A DNA stretch of 19,084 nucleotides from assembly GCA_036821845.1 (NCBI GenBank), contig DAISIT010000059.1, positions 1 to 19,084 on the forward strand. The letters are read 5' to 3'. The notes beneath the pieces are model-generated. The model did no database searches, had not been told where the DNA came from, and saw nothing but the letters and a program-made list of their open reading frames with translations. Within the stretch, counting starts at the first letter, position 1. Each line of letters begins with the position of its first letter. Origin of the DNA: JAEUMD01 sp937950105 (GTDB lineage: Bacteria > Pseudomonadota > Alphaproteobacteria > Rhizobiales > Hyphomicrobiaceae). This document shows positions 1-6,757 of this stretch, piece after piece. Position numbers and translations under genes: made by a program.

Positions 1-299
1 AGCTTGAATCACTGTTCGAGTCCCATGCCAACTGAAAATTGAGTACAAGGCCTAGCCAATGCCGGGGGCGCGGGCAATGCGCGGTTTGCGCGAGCCCGGA
101 CCGCCGGGACATCCGAGCACTCGCCTGCGTTGTGTGCCAGGGGGCGCGGGGCTATCATCGTGTGACTGCGATGAGAAAACGACGGCCTGTGCTTCATGGG
201 TCGCGGTGCAGGCCATTCTCCAATCTGCAACGTCCCCGGCCCGGACGCTACGCCGCTGGCCGGCTGGACGCTTTCCGCGGCGGCCCGGAGGATCAGGCC

Positions 300-764
300 A
301 TGGCAATCGCGTTGACGCTCAAAGATTATCTCGACAAGAACTGCGTGCTTTACGACACGGTTCAGCATCGCAAGACCGGATGCTCGGCCGAGACGGCGGA
401 GGCGAGCCACGTCCCGTGTGACCGGCTTGCGAAGGGCGTGCTGGTGAAACGGCGCGGCGGCTTTCTGCTGGCCGTGCTGCCAGCCTCGCGCCACATCGAA
501 TTGGCCGACCTCGGCCATTGGCTTCGCCAGCCGGTCGGGCTCGCCACCGAAGACGAGATCGCCGAGATTTTCGACGACTGCGCGCGGGGAGCGGTGCCGG
601 CGCTGGCAACACCCTACGGGGTCAAGGCGGTGGTCGACCAAAGCTTGTCGAGCCAGCCGGACATCTACTTCGAAGGTGGCGATCACTGCACCCTCGTGCA
701 CCTCGACGGGCGCTCGTTCGACCGGCTGATGACCAAGGTTCCGCACGCCCGCTTCGGCTGGTGA
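300..764 (+). CDS. YbaK/ProX-type aminoacyl-tRNA deacylase (editing domain) protein
   Basis: This 154-residue protein looks like a free-standing YbaK/EbsC-type editing domain. Members of that family hydrolyse mischarged aminoacyl-tRNA in the cytoplasm, or act on related small molecules. Visible support: the KGVLVKRRGGFLLAVLPASR strand pair near residues 47-66, which corresponds to the conserved Lys-containing core strand of the family, a central LATEDEIAEIF helix, and a C-terminal GGDHCTLVHLDGRSFDRLM segment typical of YbaK folds. The length is normal for the family. The frame is open further upstream, but ATG at 300 is preferred because GGAGG lies at 286-290 and the homology-like part starts there. 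It converges with the small minus-strand gene that follows. Substrate specificity cannot be read from sequence. The family call is good; the exact subfamily is uncertain. Confidence 0.75.
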   Translation: MAIALTLKDYLDKNCVLYDTVQHRKTGCSAETAEASHVPCDRLAKGVLVKRRGGFLLAVLPASRHIELADLGHWLRQPVGLATEDEIAEIFDDCARGAVPALATPYGVKAVVDQSLSSQPDIYFEGGDHCTLVHLDGRSFDRLMTKVPHARFGW

Positions 765-806
765 GGCGATTGCGGCACGCGCGGCGATGCTGGCGGCAGA
801 AGCGGT

Positions 807-1112
807 TCAGCGAAGCCGTCGAGAAGGCGTGCGCCGGACCGCGAACCGGACATCACTGCCACCATCGCCGGCGCACGCGAGCGCACATTCGGCCTCGAAA
901 GCTACAAGCAACTGTGCGTGGCGGGCCAGGTCATAGGTCCAGTGCCCCATGAGGCCGCGCCGCCGCTCGGCCCGCAGGGCTCGGCGCAATTTGGCGATCA
1001 GGCGGCGGCGGCCCTCTTCGGACGTGTCCACGAGTTCGGCGGGCCAGACCGCGATGAGCCCCGGTAGATCGCGCGTGCGGTCGTAGGCCGGCAGGGGGGA
1101 GGTGTGACGCAT
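807..1112 (-). CDS. small conserved alphaproteobacterial protein of unknown function
   Basis: A 101-residue soluble protein, rich in Arg and Ala, with no signal peptide or membrane segment. The middle carries RRRLIAKLRRALRAERRRG followed by HWTYDLARHAQLLVAFEAE, which predicts two amphipathic helices. I recall similar short proteins in Hyphomicrobiales, and the ARHAQLL-type helix is loosely reminiscent of DUF6477 proteins; this is recollection, not a search. The start is the ATG at 1112-1110, with a GAGG-like ribosome site about eight bases upstream on the minus strand. The gene converges with the YbaK-type gene, leaving about 40 bases between stops. It is divergent from gafY across a 311-base gap, so its promoter may share that gap. 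No function can be assigned. Confidence 0.55.
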   Translation of the reverse strand: MRHTSPLPAYDRTRDLPGLIAVWPAELVDTSEEGRRRLIAKLRRALRAERRRGLMGHWTYDLARHAQLLVAFEAECALACAGDGGSDVRFAVRRTPSRRLR

Positions 1113-1423
1113 CGGCGCCTCGCTGGATGTGCAGCCAGCAGGCTAGGCGTCTCCACGGGGCTGTGGATTACTTGGCGCAGAAGGATGTAGCGGCGTCGGC
1201 GCGCGTCGGCGCAGCGCCGTGGCCAGCGGTCCGATGTTTGCAGGCGGCACGCGTGTCTCTCTAGCCGCGGGGCCGCCGCCGCGTCCGGGGGCCGGGAGTA
1301 AAGAGAGGGCGCCACGACTTATCCCCATCGTTCACGCAGCACGTATGTTGTCAGTCCGCCTTCGTGAAAGCTTGGCTATTCTTGCTTCATTGAAGAAATC
1401 ACGAGTAAAGCGGTGAAAATCTA
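1113..1423. promoter_or_regulatory. divergent intergenic region upstream of gafY with DnaA-box-like motifs
   Basis: This 311-base gap has no convincing gene. It lies between the divergent small minus-strand gene and gafY. Two 9-mers resemble DnaA boxes (TTATNCACA): TGTGGATTA at 1162-1170, whose complement is TAATCCACA, and TTATCCCCA at 1319-1327. Each differs from the common consensus at one position. The last 60 bases before gafY are clearly richer in A and T than the surroundings, as expected for a promoter, but I could not settle on a good -35/-10 pair. The sites are short and their function is inference. Confidence 0.4.
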
Positions 1424-1849
1424 ATGGAAAATTCCTACGTCCTTTGCGAAGGCCCGTGCGCGGGTACGCCCACCCACCGATACCCGGAAGCGGGAACTCC
1501 GACGGCCGCCGAGCGGATCGAGCGGCTGGTGATCGAGCAGACGGTGGCGCAGGTTTTCGGCGTCGCCAATTGCGACCTGCGCCGCTCGACCCGGGGGCGA
1601 GCTCATGTCGCCCGGGCTCGTCAGGTCGGCATGTATCTGGCACACGTCGCCTGCGGATTGTCGCTGACCGATGTCGGGCGCGTGTTCCAGCGGGATCGAA
1701 CCACGGTGTCGCACGCCTGCGGAGTGGTCGAGGACGAGCGCGACGATCCCACGTTCGATCGGGTTCTGGAATTGCTCGAGCGGGCGGTGATCGCGCTGCT
1801 ACGGCCGCGTCACGTCGAAACCGTGCGCACAGGAGCCCTGGTACAGTGA
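1424..1849 (+). CDS. gafY: GafY-like DnaA domain IV transcription factor (GTA activator)
   Basis: A 141-residue protein made largely of a single DnaA domain IV-type DNA-binding fold. Residues about 31-122 show VAQVFGV, ARQVGMYLAH (65-74) and the DnaA signature-like helix-turn-helix with RDRTTVSHAC (90-99). The AAA+ ATPase of true DnaA is absent, so this is not a replication initiator. In Rhodobacter, GafA carries a DNA-binding region of this kind fused to a DUF6456 region; in Caulobacter the two parts are separate proteins, GafY and GafZ, and GafY with IHF activates the GTA promoter. Here the DUF6456 gene follows immediately with a GTGA start/stop overlap, matching the split arrangement. A complete GTA-type head/tail cluster begins about 7 kb downstream. 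The start ATG follows a weak GGTGAAA site. The assignment rests on domain order and neighbourhood; the regulated promoter is inferred. Confidence 0.75.
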   Translation: MENSYVLCEGPCAGTPTHRYPEAGTPTAAERIERLVIEQTVAQVFGVANCDLRRSTRGRAHVARARQVGMYLAHVACGLSLTDVGRVFQRDRTTVSHACGVVEDERDDPTFDRVLELLERAVIALLRPRHVETVRTGALVQ

Positions 1850-2724
1850 CGCGGATCCAGGATGCAGAACGGGCGCTGCCGAGATTGCTCGCGGCGATGA
1901 GCCGGCCACGCGTCGTGATCGAGGTGGACGAGGGCGGCGGCGATGCGGGCACCGCAGTGCGCGTGCTGCGGCCCTGCGGAGACTCCGCCGATGTCGTGCA
2001 CGTCGCGCCCGGCGCGGTGTGGGAGCTGGCGATCACGCGAGGATATGCGGCTGCGACTGCCGGTCGCTGGGGTCTGACGGAGGCCGGACGCCGCTCGCTG
2101 GCCGATCTGCGCGGGCGCAGCGAGACCGGCGACGGGGGCAGGCATGAGGAGCCCGCGCCCTCCCCGCGCGGACAGAGCGGGGCCGACGCGGCGCAGAGCC
2201 AGCCGGGCGGCAAACCGCTCGTCAATATCGCCGAAAGCCCGCTGGCGTGGCTGGCCCGACGGCGGGACCGCAACGGCGTCCCCATGATCAGCGCGGTTCA
2301 GTTCGAGGCGGGAGAGCGGCTGCGGCTCGATCATGAGCGGGCCGCCCTGACACCCCGGGTGACGACCAACTGGGATGCTGCGGGCGCCGGCGTGTCGCGC
2401 AGTCGGGACGCGGCGCACGCGGCGATCGAGCTGCGCGACAGCGCGGTGGCGGCGCGCGAACGCGTCAACCGCGCGCTGACGGCGGTCGGCCCCGAACTCG
2501 GCGACACGCTGCTGAACGTCTGCTGCCATCTCAAGGGGCTCGAGCAGATCGAGCGCGATGCCAACTGGCCGCAACGCTCGGGCAAGGTGGTGCTGCAGAT
2601 GGCACTGAGTGCGCTCGCCCGGCACTATGGCATCGCGCGCGAGGGGGACACGGGCGGGCGTTCCCGCATCGGACACTGGGGCGCGAGCGACTATCGCCCG
2701 CGCATCGACGGCACCGACGGCTGA
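1846..2724 (+). CDS. gafZ: GafZ-like DUF6456 protein (probable GTA antiterminator)
   Basis: A 292-residue protein starting with GTG that overlaps the gafY stop (GTGA), with AGGAG at 1831-1835; this start is more credible than the far-upstream in-frame ATG. Residues 1-90 contain WELAITRGY and WGLTEAGRRSL, a winged-helix-like pattern. A Gly/Pro-rich linker (about 91-122) leads to a DUF6456 domain (about 127-265), with NIAESPLAWLARRR, QFEAGERLRLDHERA, VNWD-like TTNWD and WPQRSGKVVLQMALSALARH. DUF6456 is the C-terminal part of Rhodobacter GafA and of Caulobacter GafZ; GafZ has been described as a transcription antiterminator working with RNA polymerase and Nus factors on the GTA cluster. A terminator-like hairpin inside the downstream cluster would be a natural target. 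The family call is strong; the role in this organism is inferred. Confidence 0.75.
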   Translation: MTRIQDAERALPRLLAAMSRPRVVIEVDEGGGDAGTAVRVLRPCGDSADVVHVAPGAVWELAITRGYAAATAGRWGLTEAGRRSLADLRGRSETGDGGRHEEPAPSPRGQSGADAAQSQPGGKPLVNIAESPLAWLARRRDRNGVPMISAVQFEAGERLRLDHERAALTPRVTTNWDAAGAGVSRSRDAAHAAIELRDSAVAARERVNRALTAVGPELGDTLLNVCCHLKGLEQIERDANWPQRSGKVVLQMALSALARHYGIAREGDTGGRSRIGHWGASDYRPRIDGTDG

Positions 2725-2751
2725 TGCAGGACACCTGGCACGTCCCGGTGG

Positions 2752-3171
2752 TCAGCAGGCGGCGCCAAGCGCGTCGCTTGCGTCCTTGCGGATACGCGCG
2801 ACCATGGACGCGAGGCCGTTCGAACGCTGCTGCGTCAGATGTTCGGCAAGGCCGAGTTCAGTGAAGATCGCCTGCGCGTCGGTGGCGAGAATTTCGGCCG
2901 GCGACAGCCCATCGTAGATCGCGAACAGCACGGCGACGAGGCCGCGCACGATGTGGGCATCGCTGTCGCCCTCGAAAGTGATGGTATCCCCGTCGGGCGC
3001 CACGTGGCTGACCAGCCAGACCTGGCTGGCGCACCCCCGAACCTTGTTGGCCTCGGTACGCGCCGCATCGGGGAAGGCCGGCAGCTTGCGGCCGAGCTCG
3101 ATGACGTAGCGGTAGCGATCCTCCCAGTCGTCGAGCAGGGAGAAATCGTCACGGATTTCGGACAGTCGCAT
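2752..3171 (-). CDS. sufE: SufE family cysteine desulfuration protein
   Basis: A 139-residue protein of the SufE family, which accepts persulfide sulfur from the cysteine desulfurase SufS and passes it to the SufBCD scaffold during Fe-S cluster assembly in the cytosol. The acceptor cysteine is Cys47 in NKVRGCASQVWL. Other family features are DDWEDRYRYVIELGRKLP (14-31), SDAHIVRGLVAVLFAIYDG and the QQRSNGLASMVARIR C-terminal helix. The length is normal. The frame is open for 44 codons further upstream, but those residues are unlike SufE and the ATG at 3171-3169 starts right at the conserved MRLSEI region. The gene is monocistronic or pairs with the DUF5330 gene upstream on the same strand, 157 bases away. 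It converges with gafZ, with 27 bases between stops. Confidence 0.9.
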   Translation of the reverse strand: MRLSEIRDDFSLLDDWEDRYRYVIELGRKLPAFPDAARTEANKVRGCASQVWLVSHVAPDGDTITFEGDSDAHIVRGLVAVLFAIYDGLSPAEILATDAQAIFTELGLAEHLTQQRSNGLASMVARIRKDASDALGAAC

Positions 3172-3328
3172 CAGGTCAACGTCTCTCGAAGCGGGCTCCG
3201 CCCGCACATCTCTTGCGACGTGACTTAGGGATATCGGCGGTGGTTTGGCAAGGCGGTGCTGCGAAAGTGCCTCGTGCGGGCGGAAGGCACCGGCGAGCGC
3301 CAAGTCGTGCCGACGTGAACGATCGGGC

Positions 3329-3709
3329 TCAAGGGTGCGGGTGTCCGCGCCACACCGGCTGCAGATCCTCCCGTGTCAGCGTCCCGCCTGAGCTGCGCTC
3401 CAGAGCGCGGGAGTGCGGCCGCACGGAGTTGGTGGCGAATGCCGGGAGGTCATTTTCGTCGCCGCCGCTGCCGCTCATCTGGCGCAGCGCGAGATCGTAG
3501 ACGAGAGCGGCGCCGAAGCTCGCCTTGTCCTTCATGTCACCCCACACCTTCTCGGCATAGCTGCAGGTGGTCGCGTTGCGCTCGCAATAGCCCGAGGCCC
3601 ACACCGCCGCAGTGGAGGCGTACTCGGCGAAGCGCTGCTGCTGTGCCGGGTCGCGCGGCAGCAGAAAGACGGTGAGGCCGATGAGCGCGAGTGCGCGCAG
3701 AGAGAACAT
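3329..3709 (-). CDS. DUF5330 family protein, secreted or membrane-anchored
   Basis: A 126-residue protein recognised as a DUF5330-type protein of Hyphomicrobiales. The first 17 residues, MFSLRALALIGLTVFLL, form a short hydrophobic segment that could be a signal anchor, so the remainder is probably periplasmic. Two cysteines in YCERNATTCSYAEKVW (42-57) are spaced as if to form a disulfide, followed by a helix KASFGAALVYDLALRQM. The C-terminal third is Ser/Arg/Pro-rich and low in complexity. The ATG at 3709-3707 has AGGAAA about five bases upstream on the minus strand, which supports it. Function is unknown. It lies upstream of sufE on the same strand. Confidence 0.6.
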   Translation of the reverse strand: MFSLRALALIGLTVFLLPRDPAQQQRFAEYASTAAVWASGYCERNATTCSYAEKVWGDMKDKASFGAALVYDLALRQMSGSGGDENDLPAFATNSVRPHSRALERSSGGTLTREDLQPVWRGHPHP

Positions 3710-3876
3710 GTCGGTTTCCTGTTGCGTTCGGGACGGACCGGTATCGCCGACATGCTAAACGCGAGCGGTGAACAGCGGGCTCGGATGCGCGGTCGCATTC
3801 GAAACGACATCGATGCGAAATTTCCTCAAAGTCGCCGCGTGCGTTTAACGCTGCAGCAGGACCGGTTGGCGAGCGG

Positions 3877-3891
3877 TTAACGCCTCATTTA
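3877..3891 (+). promoter_or_regulatory. candidate CtrA binding site
   Basis: TTAA, seven bases, then TTTA. The full CtrA consensus in alphaproteobacteria is TTAA-N7-TTAA, so seven of eight defined bases match. It lies about 47 bases before the peptidoglycan-binding gene, inside a 228-base divergent gap. Short motif; binding is untested. Confidence 0.35.
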
Positions 3892-3937
3892 GATCACCGG
3901 CCGATAATCCGGGCGGGGATGAACAACTCATACGGAC

Positions 3938-4669
3938 ATGCATATGACGCCGCGCCAGATCAGGGTGGGATTCGTCGCCTTGGGCGTCATCACGGGGTCG
4001 GTCGCGCTCAACCTGCTGGCCATGCAGCCGGGCGACGGCCGCGCCACGCGCCCGGAACGCGCCTATCGCGGGCTCGACACCTTGCCCGGGACGCCGTCGA
4101 CGTCGGTCAAGGAGAGCGCCGCCGCCGCCGCGCAGGCTGCACGAGAGAAGGACGCGAGCGTCGAGGCGCCCGCACTCCCGGCTTCGGGCCGGGACACGGC
4201 GCGTACGCCGGCTGTGCCGCCCGGCAGCGAGGTGACGCGTGCCATTCAGAAGGCACTCTCGGCGCGCGGATATGCGAGCGGCGAAAGTGACGGCGCCATC
4301 GATGTGGTGACCCGTGCGGCGATCCTGCACTTCGAAAGCGACTACGGACTGCCCTTGACGGCGGAGCCATCGGCGATCGTGCTCGACGCGCTCGAACGGC
4401 TGCGCGAACCGGTGAAGGTCGCGGCATCGACGACGGCACGGCCGGGGCCCGAAGTGGAAAGCCTGATCCGCACGGTGCAGCAGTCGCTGGATCGGCACGG
4501 CTATCGCCCGGGTGCCGCCGACGGCCGCCTTGGCGATGCCACGGCGCAGGCCATCCGCGCTTTCGAACGCGATAACGGGCTTGCCGAGAGTGGCCGGATC
4601 TCGGCACCGCTGGTGGCGCGGCTCGCCGACATCGCCGGAACCGGGCGGGTCGCGGCGGCGCGCGACTGA
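3938..4669 (+). CDS. membrane-anchored protein with two peptidoglycan-binding (PGB_1) domains
   Basis: A 243-residue protein with a cytoplasmic stub, one N-terminal transmembrane segment (about 10-29, GFVALGVITGSVALNLLAM) and a long Ala/Pro/Ser-rich linker (about 30-97). Two peptidoglycan-binding type 1 domains follow, at about 98-152 and 172-232. Each shows the family pattern of a helix (AIQKALSARGY; VQQSLDRHGY), an Asp-Gly turn (ESDGAIDVVTRAAI; AADGRLGDATAQAI) and FE-x-D-xGL. No catalytic domain is present, so it probably binds cell wall in the periplasm as an anchor or envelope-organising protein. The start could be ATG 3938 or ATG 3944; neither has a strong ribosome site. A candidate CtrA site lies just upstream, which would fit cell-cycle control. 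Confidence 0.8.
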   Translation: MHMTPRQIRVGFVALGVITGSVALNLLAMQPGDGRATRPERAYRGLDTLPGTPSTSVKESAAAAAQAAREKDASVEAPALPASGRDTARTPAVPPGSEVTRAIQKALSARGYASGESDGAIDVVTRAAILHFESDYGLPLTAEPSAIVLDALERLREPVKVAASTTARPGPEVESLIRTVQQSLDRHGYRPGAADGRLGDATAQAIRAFERDNGLAESGRISAPLVARLADIAGTGRVAAARD

Positions 4670-4795
4670 GGCGCAATCGGCCGCTGCGAGAACTTCGCAA
4701 CAAACTTGCGCCTCGCGCCGGACTGGACACGGCGCAGCGGTGGCGCGAAGGATGCGGGCTCATCCACGCGTTCAGTCACGCAGCAGGGGCCGCGC

Positions 4796-5140
4796 ATGCG
4801 CCTTCGTTCGGATATCTGGGTCAAGGCTTATGTGCGCACCTGCGCCGCAAACGGTGCGAGCGCCTACGTCGTTCACCATGGCGACGATGCCGCGGGCGCG
4901 ATCTTCATCAAGGTGACGGGAGCGGACCGGTACGCCGAACTTTATGGGCCGGCACCCGCGGGGCTCGACTCGACCGACCTCGACCGGCGCTTCGTGCGTC
5001 TCACGGTCGGCGGCGCGATCGGCGACAGGGAGGCCGATACCAGGCTGGCGCGGGAGCGTGAATTCGACAGTGACGTGTGGATCGTCGAGATCGAGGATCG
5101 CCACGGGCGCCACTTCCTCGAACAGTGGCTCGTCGAGTGA
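4796..5140 (+). CDS. DUF1491 family protein
   Basis: A 114-residue soluble protein matching DUF1491, a small alphaproteobacterial family of unknown function. It begins MRLRSDIWVKAYVRTCAANG and contains GAIFIKV (34-40), LYGPAP (49-54), a central READTRLAREREFDSDVWIVEIEDR stretch and ends with FLEQWLVE, the usual family order. The chosen ATG at 4796 removes 30 upstream residues that look non-coding; AGGGG about nine bases upstream supports it. It lies 126 bases after the peptidoglycan-binding gene and may be cotranscribed. Function cannot be inferred. Confidence 0.75.
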   Translation: MRLRSDIWVKAYVRTCAANGASAYVVHHGDDAAGAIFIKVTGADRYAELYGPAPAGLDSTDLDRRFVRLTVGGAIGDREADTRLAREREFDSDVWIVEIEDRHGRHFLEQWLVE

Positions 5141-5216
5141 CGTAGCATTTGTCCGCCCCGTGCCGGAGCAGCAGCGTGGCAACACACGCCGGCACACTTC
5201 GTGGCCGTGCGCGATC

Positions 5217-5231
5217 TTAGCTATTCATTAA
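5217..5231 (+). promoter_or_regulatory. candidate CtrA binding site
   Basis: TTAG, seven bases, then TTAA, matching seven of eight defined bases of the CtrA consensus TTAA-N7-TTAA. It sits about 85 bases upstream of the 62-residue gene in an AT-rich patch. The motif is short, so chance cannot be excluded. Confidence 0.35.
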
Positions 5232-5314
5232 CCACTTCGGCTGCCAGCTTGGTACGTGGGCATCGAATCATAAAAGCCGGACGAGGAGCGCGTATCAGCC
5301 GCTGGGGACAGGCC

Positions 5315-5503
5315 ATGGCACATATCGTCGACTTTCGCGTGCGTGCGTTGAGTGGATCGGGGCGATCGGTGCGCAAGCGCGCCAGCGGCTCCGCCGAGAT
5401 CGTGATTTTCCCGGGTGTGCGCTACGAGCGTTGGGACGATGGGCAGACGGCGCGCACGAAGTCGCACCGCGCGAGCCGCGATCTCATCGACATCAAGGAC
5501 TGA
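5315..5503 (+). CDS. small basic hypothetical protein (62 residues)
   Basis: The ATG at 5315 follows GGGGACAGG and opens a 62-residue protein. It begins MAHIVDFRVRALSG, has a conserved-looking centre, SAEIVIFPGVRYERW (27-41), and ends with basic then acidic residues. I recall short Hyphomicrobiales proteins containing an EI(V/I)xFPGVRYERW motif, but no function is known to me. The open frame extends upstream to 5201; the added residues look like leader sequence. It is preceded by an AT-rich patch with a CtrA-like site and converges with the minus-strand DUF1254-like gene. Confidence 0.55.
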   Translation: MAHIVDFRVRALSGSGRSVRKRASGSAEIVIFPGVRYERWDDGQTARTKSHRASRDLIDIKD

Positions 5504-5534
5504 CGAGAACAGCTCGGGTTGCGCACATGACGTG

Positions 5535-6125
5535 TCAGCGCAACTCGACGACTTCGGTGCAGCGCGCGGACTCGAGCAGGCGCTCGGTCGCGCCACGATA
5601 GGCCGGACCACGCTCCGGCACCGCGACGATGGCGATGCCCGTCGTCGCCGGCAGTGAAGCGGTCGGCGAGTTCTTCGACGGCACGCCGCGCGCTTCGGGT
5701 GTCAGACCCAGAAATCTGTCGTCGGGCGGCAGCAGGCGAATGCGCTGGCGCGGCACCTCGAGCGCGGCTACCGACGCATAGATCGTCTCGCCGCGCGGCG
5801 AGTAGATGGTCAGGCTCGCACCCGCATCCCGCAGATCGGCGACGACATCGACCGGATGCGCCGTGGTATCGAAGCGGCACATGGCATAGCGCAGCGACGG
5901 GCTCATGAACGGGAGCGGCTGGCTACCGGGGGCAACCTCGGGAAGCACGACCATCTTGTTGGTCTGAAGCACAGGCTCCAGCCGGTCGAAGGCGGTGGCG
6001 ATGGCGAGGCTCGGAGCCGCCAGCGTGGCGAGGATGTGCAGCGCGCCGATGCCGCAGAGCGCGGCGGCGACGATGCGCCAGTTGACCGAGGCGAGAAGCG
6101 CGATTGCCTTGCGGATCGGTGTCAT
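5535..6125 (-). CDS. DUF1254-like membrane-anchored protein
   Basis: A 196-residue protein with one N-terminal hydrophobic segment (about 13-40, VNWRIVAAALCGIGALHILATL) and a predicted periplasmic body. It looks like the short DUF1254-type partner that accompanies DUF1214 proteins in Hyphomicrobiales, with LPFMSPSLRYAMCRFD (71-86), SLTIYSPRGETIYASV (107-122) and a C-terminal RCTEVVELR. The start ATG overlaps the DUF1214 stop (ATGA), so the two are translationally coupled. The same frame is open far upstream, but that part is a shadow of the DUF1214 gene. The pair may function together; the biochemical role is unknown. Confidence 0.65.
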   Translation of the reverse strand: MTPIRKAIALLASVNWRIVAAALCGIGALHILATLAAPSLAIATAFDRLEPVLQTNKMVVLPEVAPGSQPLPFMSPSLRYAMCRFDTTAHPVDVVADLRDAGASLTIYSPRGETIYASVAALEVPRQRIRLLPPDDRFLGLTPEARGVPSKNSPTASLPATTGIAIVAVPERGPAYRGATERLLESARCTEVVELR

Positions 6126-6751
6126 CGGCAGGCCACCCGCGTGATGCTGGGGAGCTGATCCCCTTCCGGGCTGAGATGATCGTCGGCGATCGAACCTGAG
6201 CCATCCTGCAGCACGAGCATGACGGCAAGGCCGCCGGCACCGCCGGTCGGCAGCCAGTTCCCCGGCCGGGCTTCGCGCGCCAGCGATACGACGAAGCTGC
6301 CATCGGCGCCGATGGCGATGGTGTCGCGCGAGAACGAGTAGCGGGCGGCGGGATTGGCGATGACGGCGCCGCCCTTGTCGAACACGCTGATACTCCACCA
6401 CGTCGATTTGAAGTCGCGGCCCTGGACGGCGTAATCGCACGACGAATGCAGTGCGCCGCCGTCGTTGTCGGTCGTTGCCACGTAGGTGCGGGAGACGTCG
6501 GAGCTGAGCGGCAGGGCGCCGAGACGCGCGAAGTGGGCGCGGGCATAGGGATCGCTGTCGCGCCGGCTCGCCTCGCCCCACGAGATCCACGGACCGATGC
6601 GGTCGGTGGCCAGCGTGGTACCGGAGTCGACCATGTACCAATGCGTGCCGATGCCGCCGATCAGGATGATGCCGACGAACAGCGCCCAGTCCGAGAACGT
6701 CGAGACGATGCGGATGACGAATTGTTTGAGGCGGTAGAGCTGAAAGGTCAT
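6122..6751 (-). CDS. DUF1214 domain protein, membrane-anchored
   Basis: A 209-residue protein with one N-terminal transmembrane segment (about 20-42, SDWALFVGIILIGGIGTHWYM). The DUF1214 region follows, with DPYARAHFARLGALPLS (66-82), SRTYVATTDNDGGAL, WWSISVFDKGG (118-128) and a C-terminal WLPTGGAGGLAVMLVLQ, order and spacing that fit the family. It starts six bases after the penicillin-binding protein gene stops and overlaps the DUF1254-like gene by four bases, so PBP, DUF1214 and DUF1254 probably form one minus-strand operon. The context suggests an envelope role. Function is not established for this small form of the family. Confidence 0.75.
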   Translation of the reverse strand: MTFQLYRLKQFVIRIVSTFSDWALFVGIILIGGIGTHWYMVDSGTTLATDRIGPWISWGEASRRDSDPYARAHFARLGALPLSSDVSRTYVATTDNDGGALHSSCDYAVQGRDFKSTWWSISVFDKGGAVIANPAARYSFSRDTIAIGADGSFVVSLAREARPGNWLPTGGAGGLAVMLVLQDGSGSIADDHLSPEGDQLPSITRVACR

Positions 6752-6757
6752 CGTCGC

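Noticed and set aside
1..32. GTTCGAGTCCCAT-like sequence resembling a tRNA T arm
   Set aside because: The five bases on either side of the TTCGAGT loop do not pair, and no acceptor or anticodon arm is visible.
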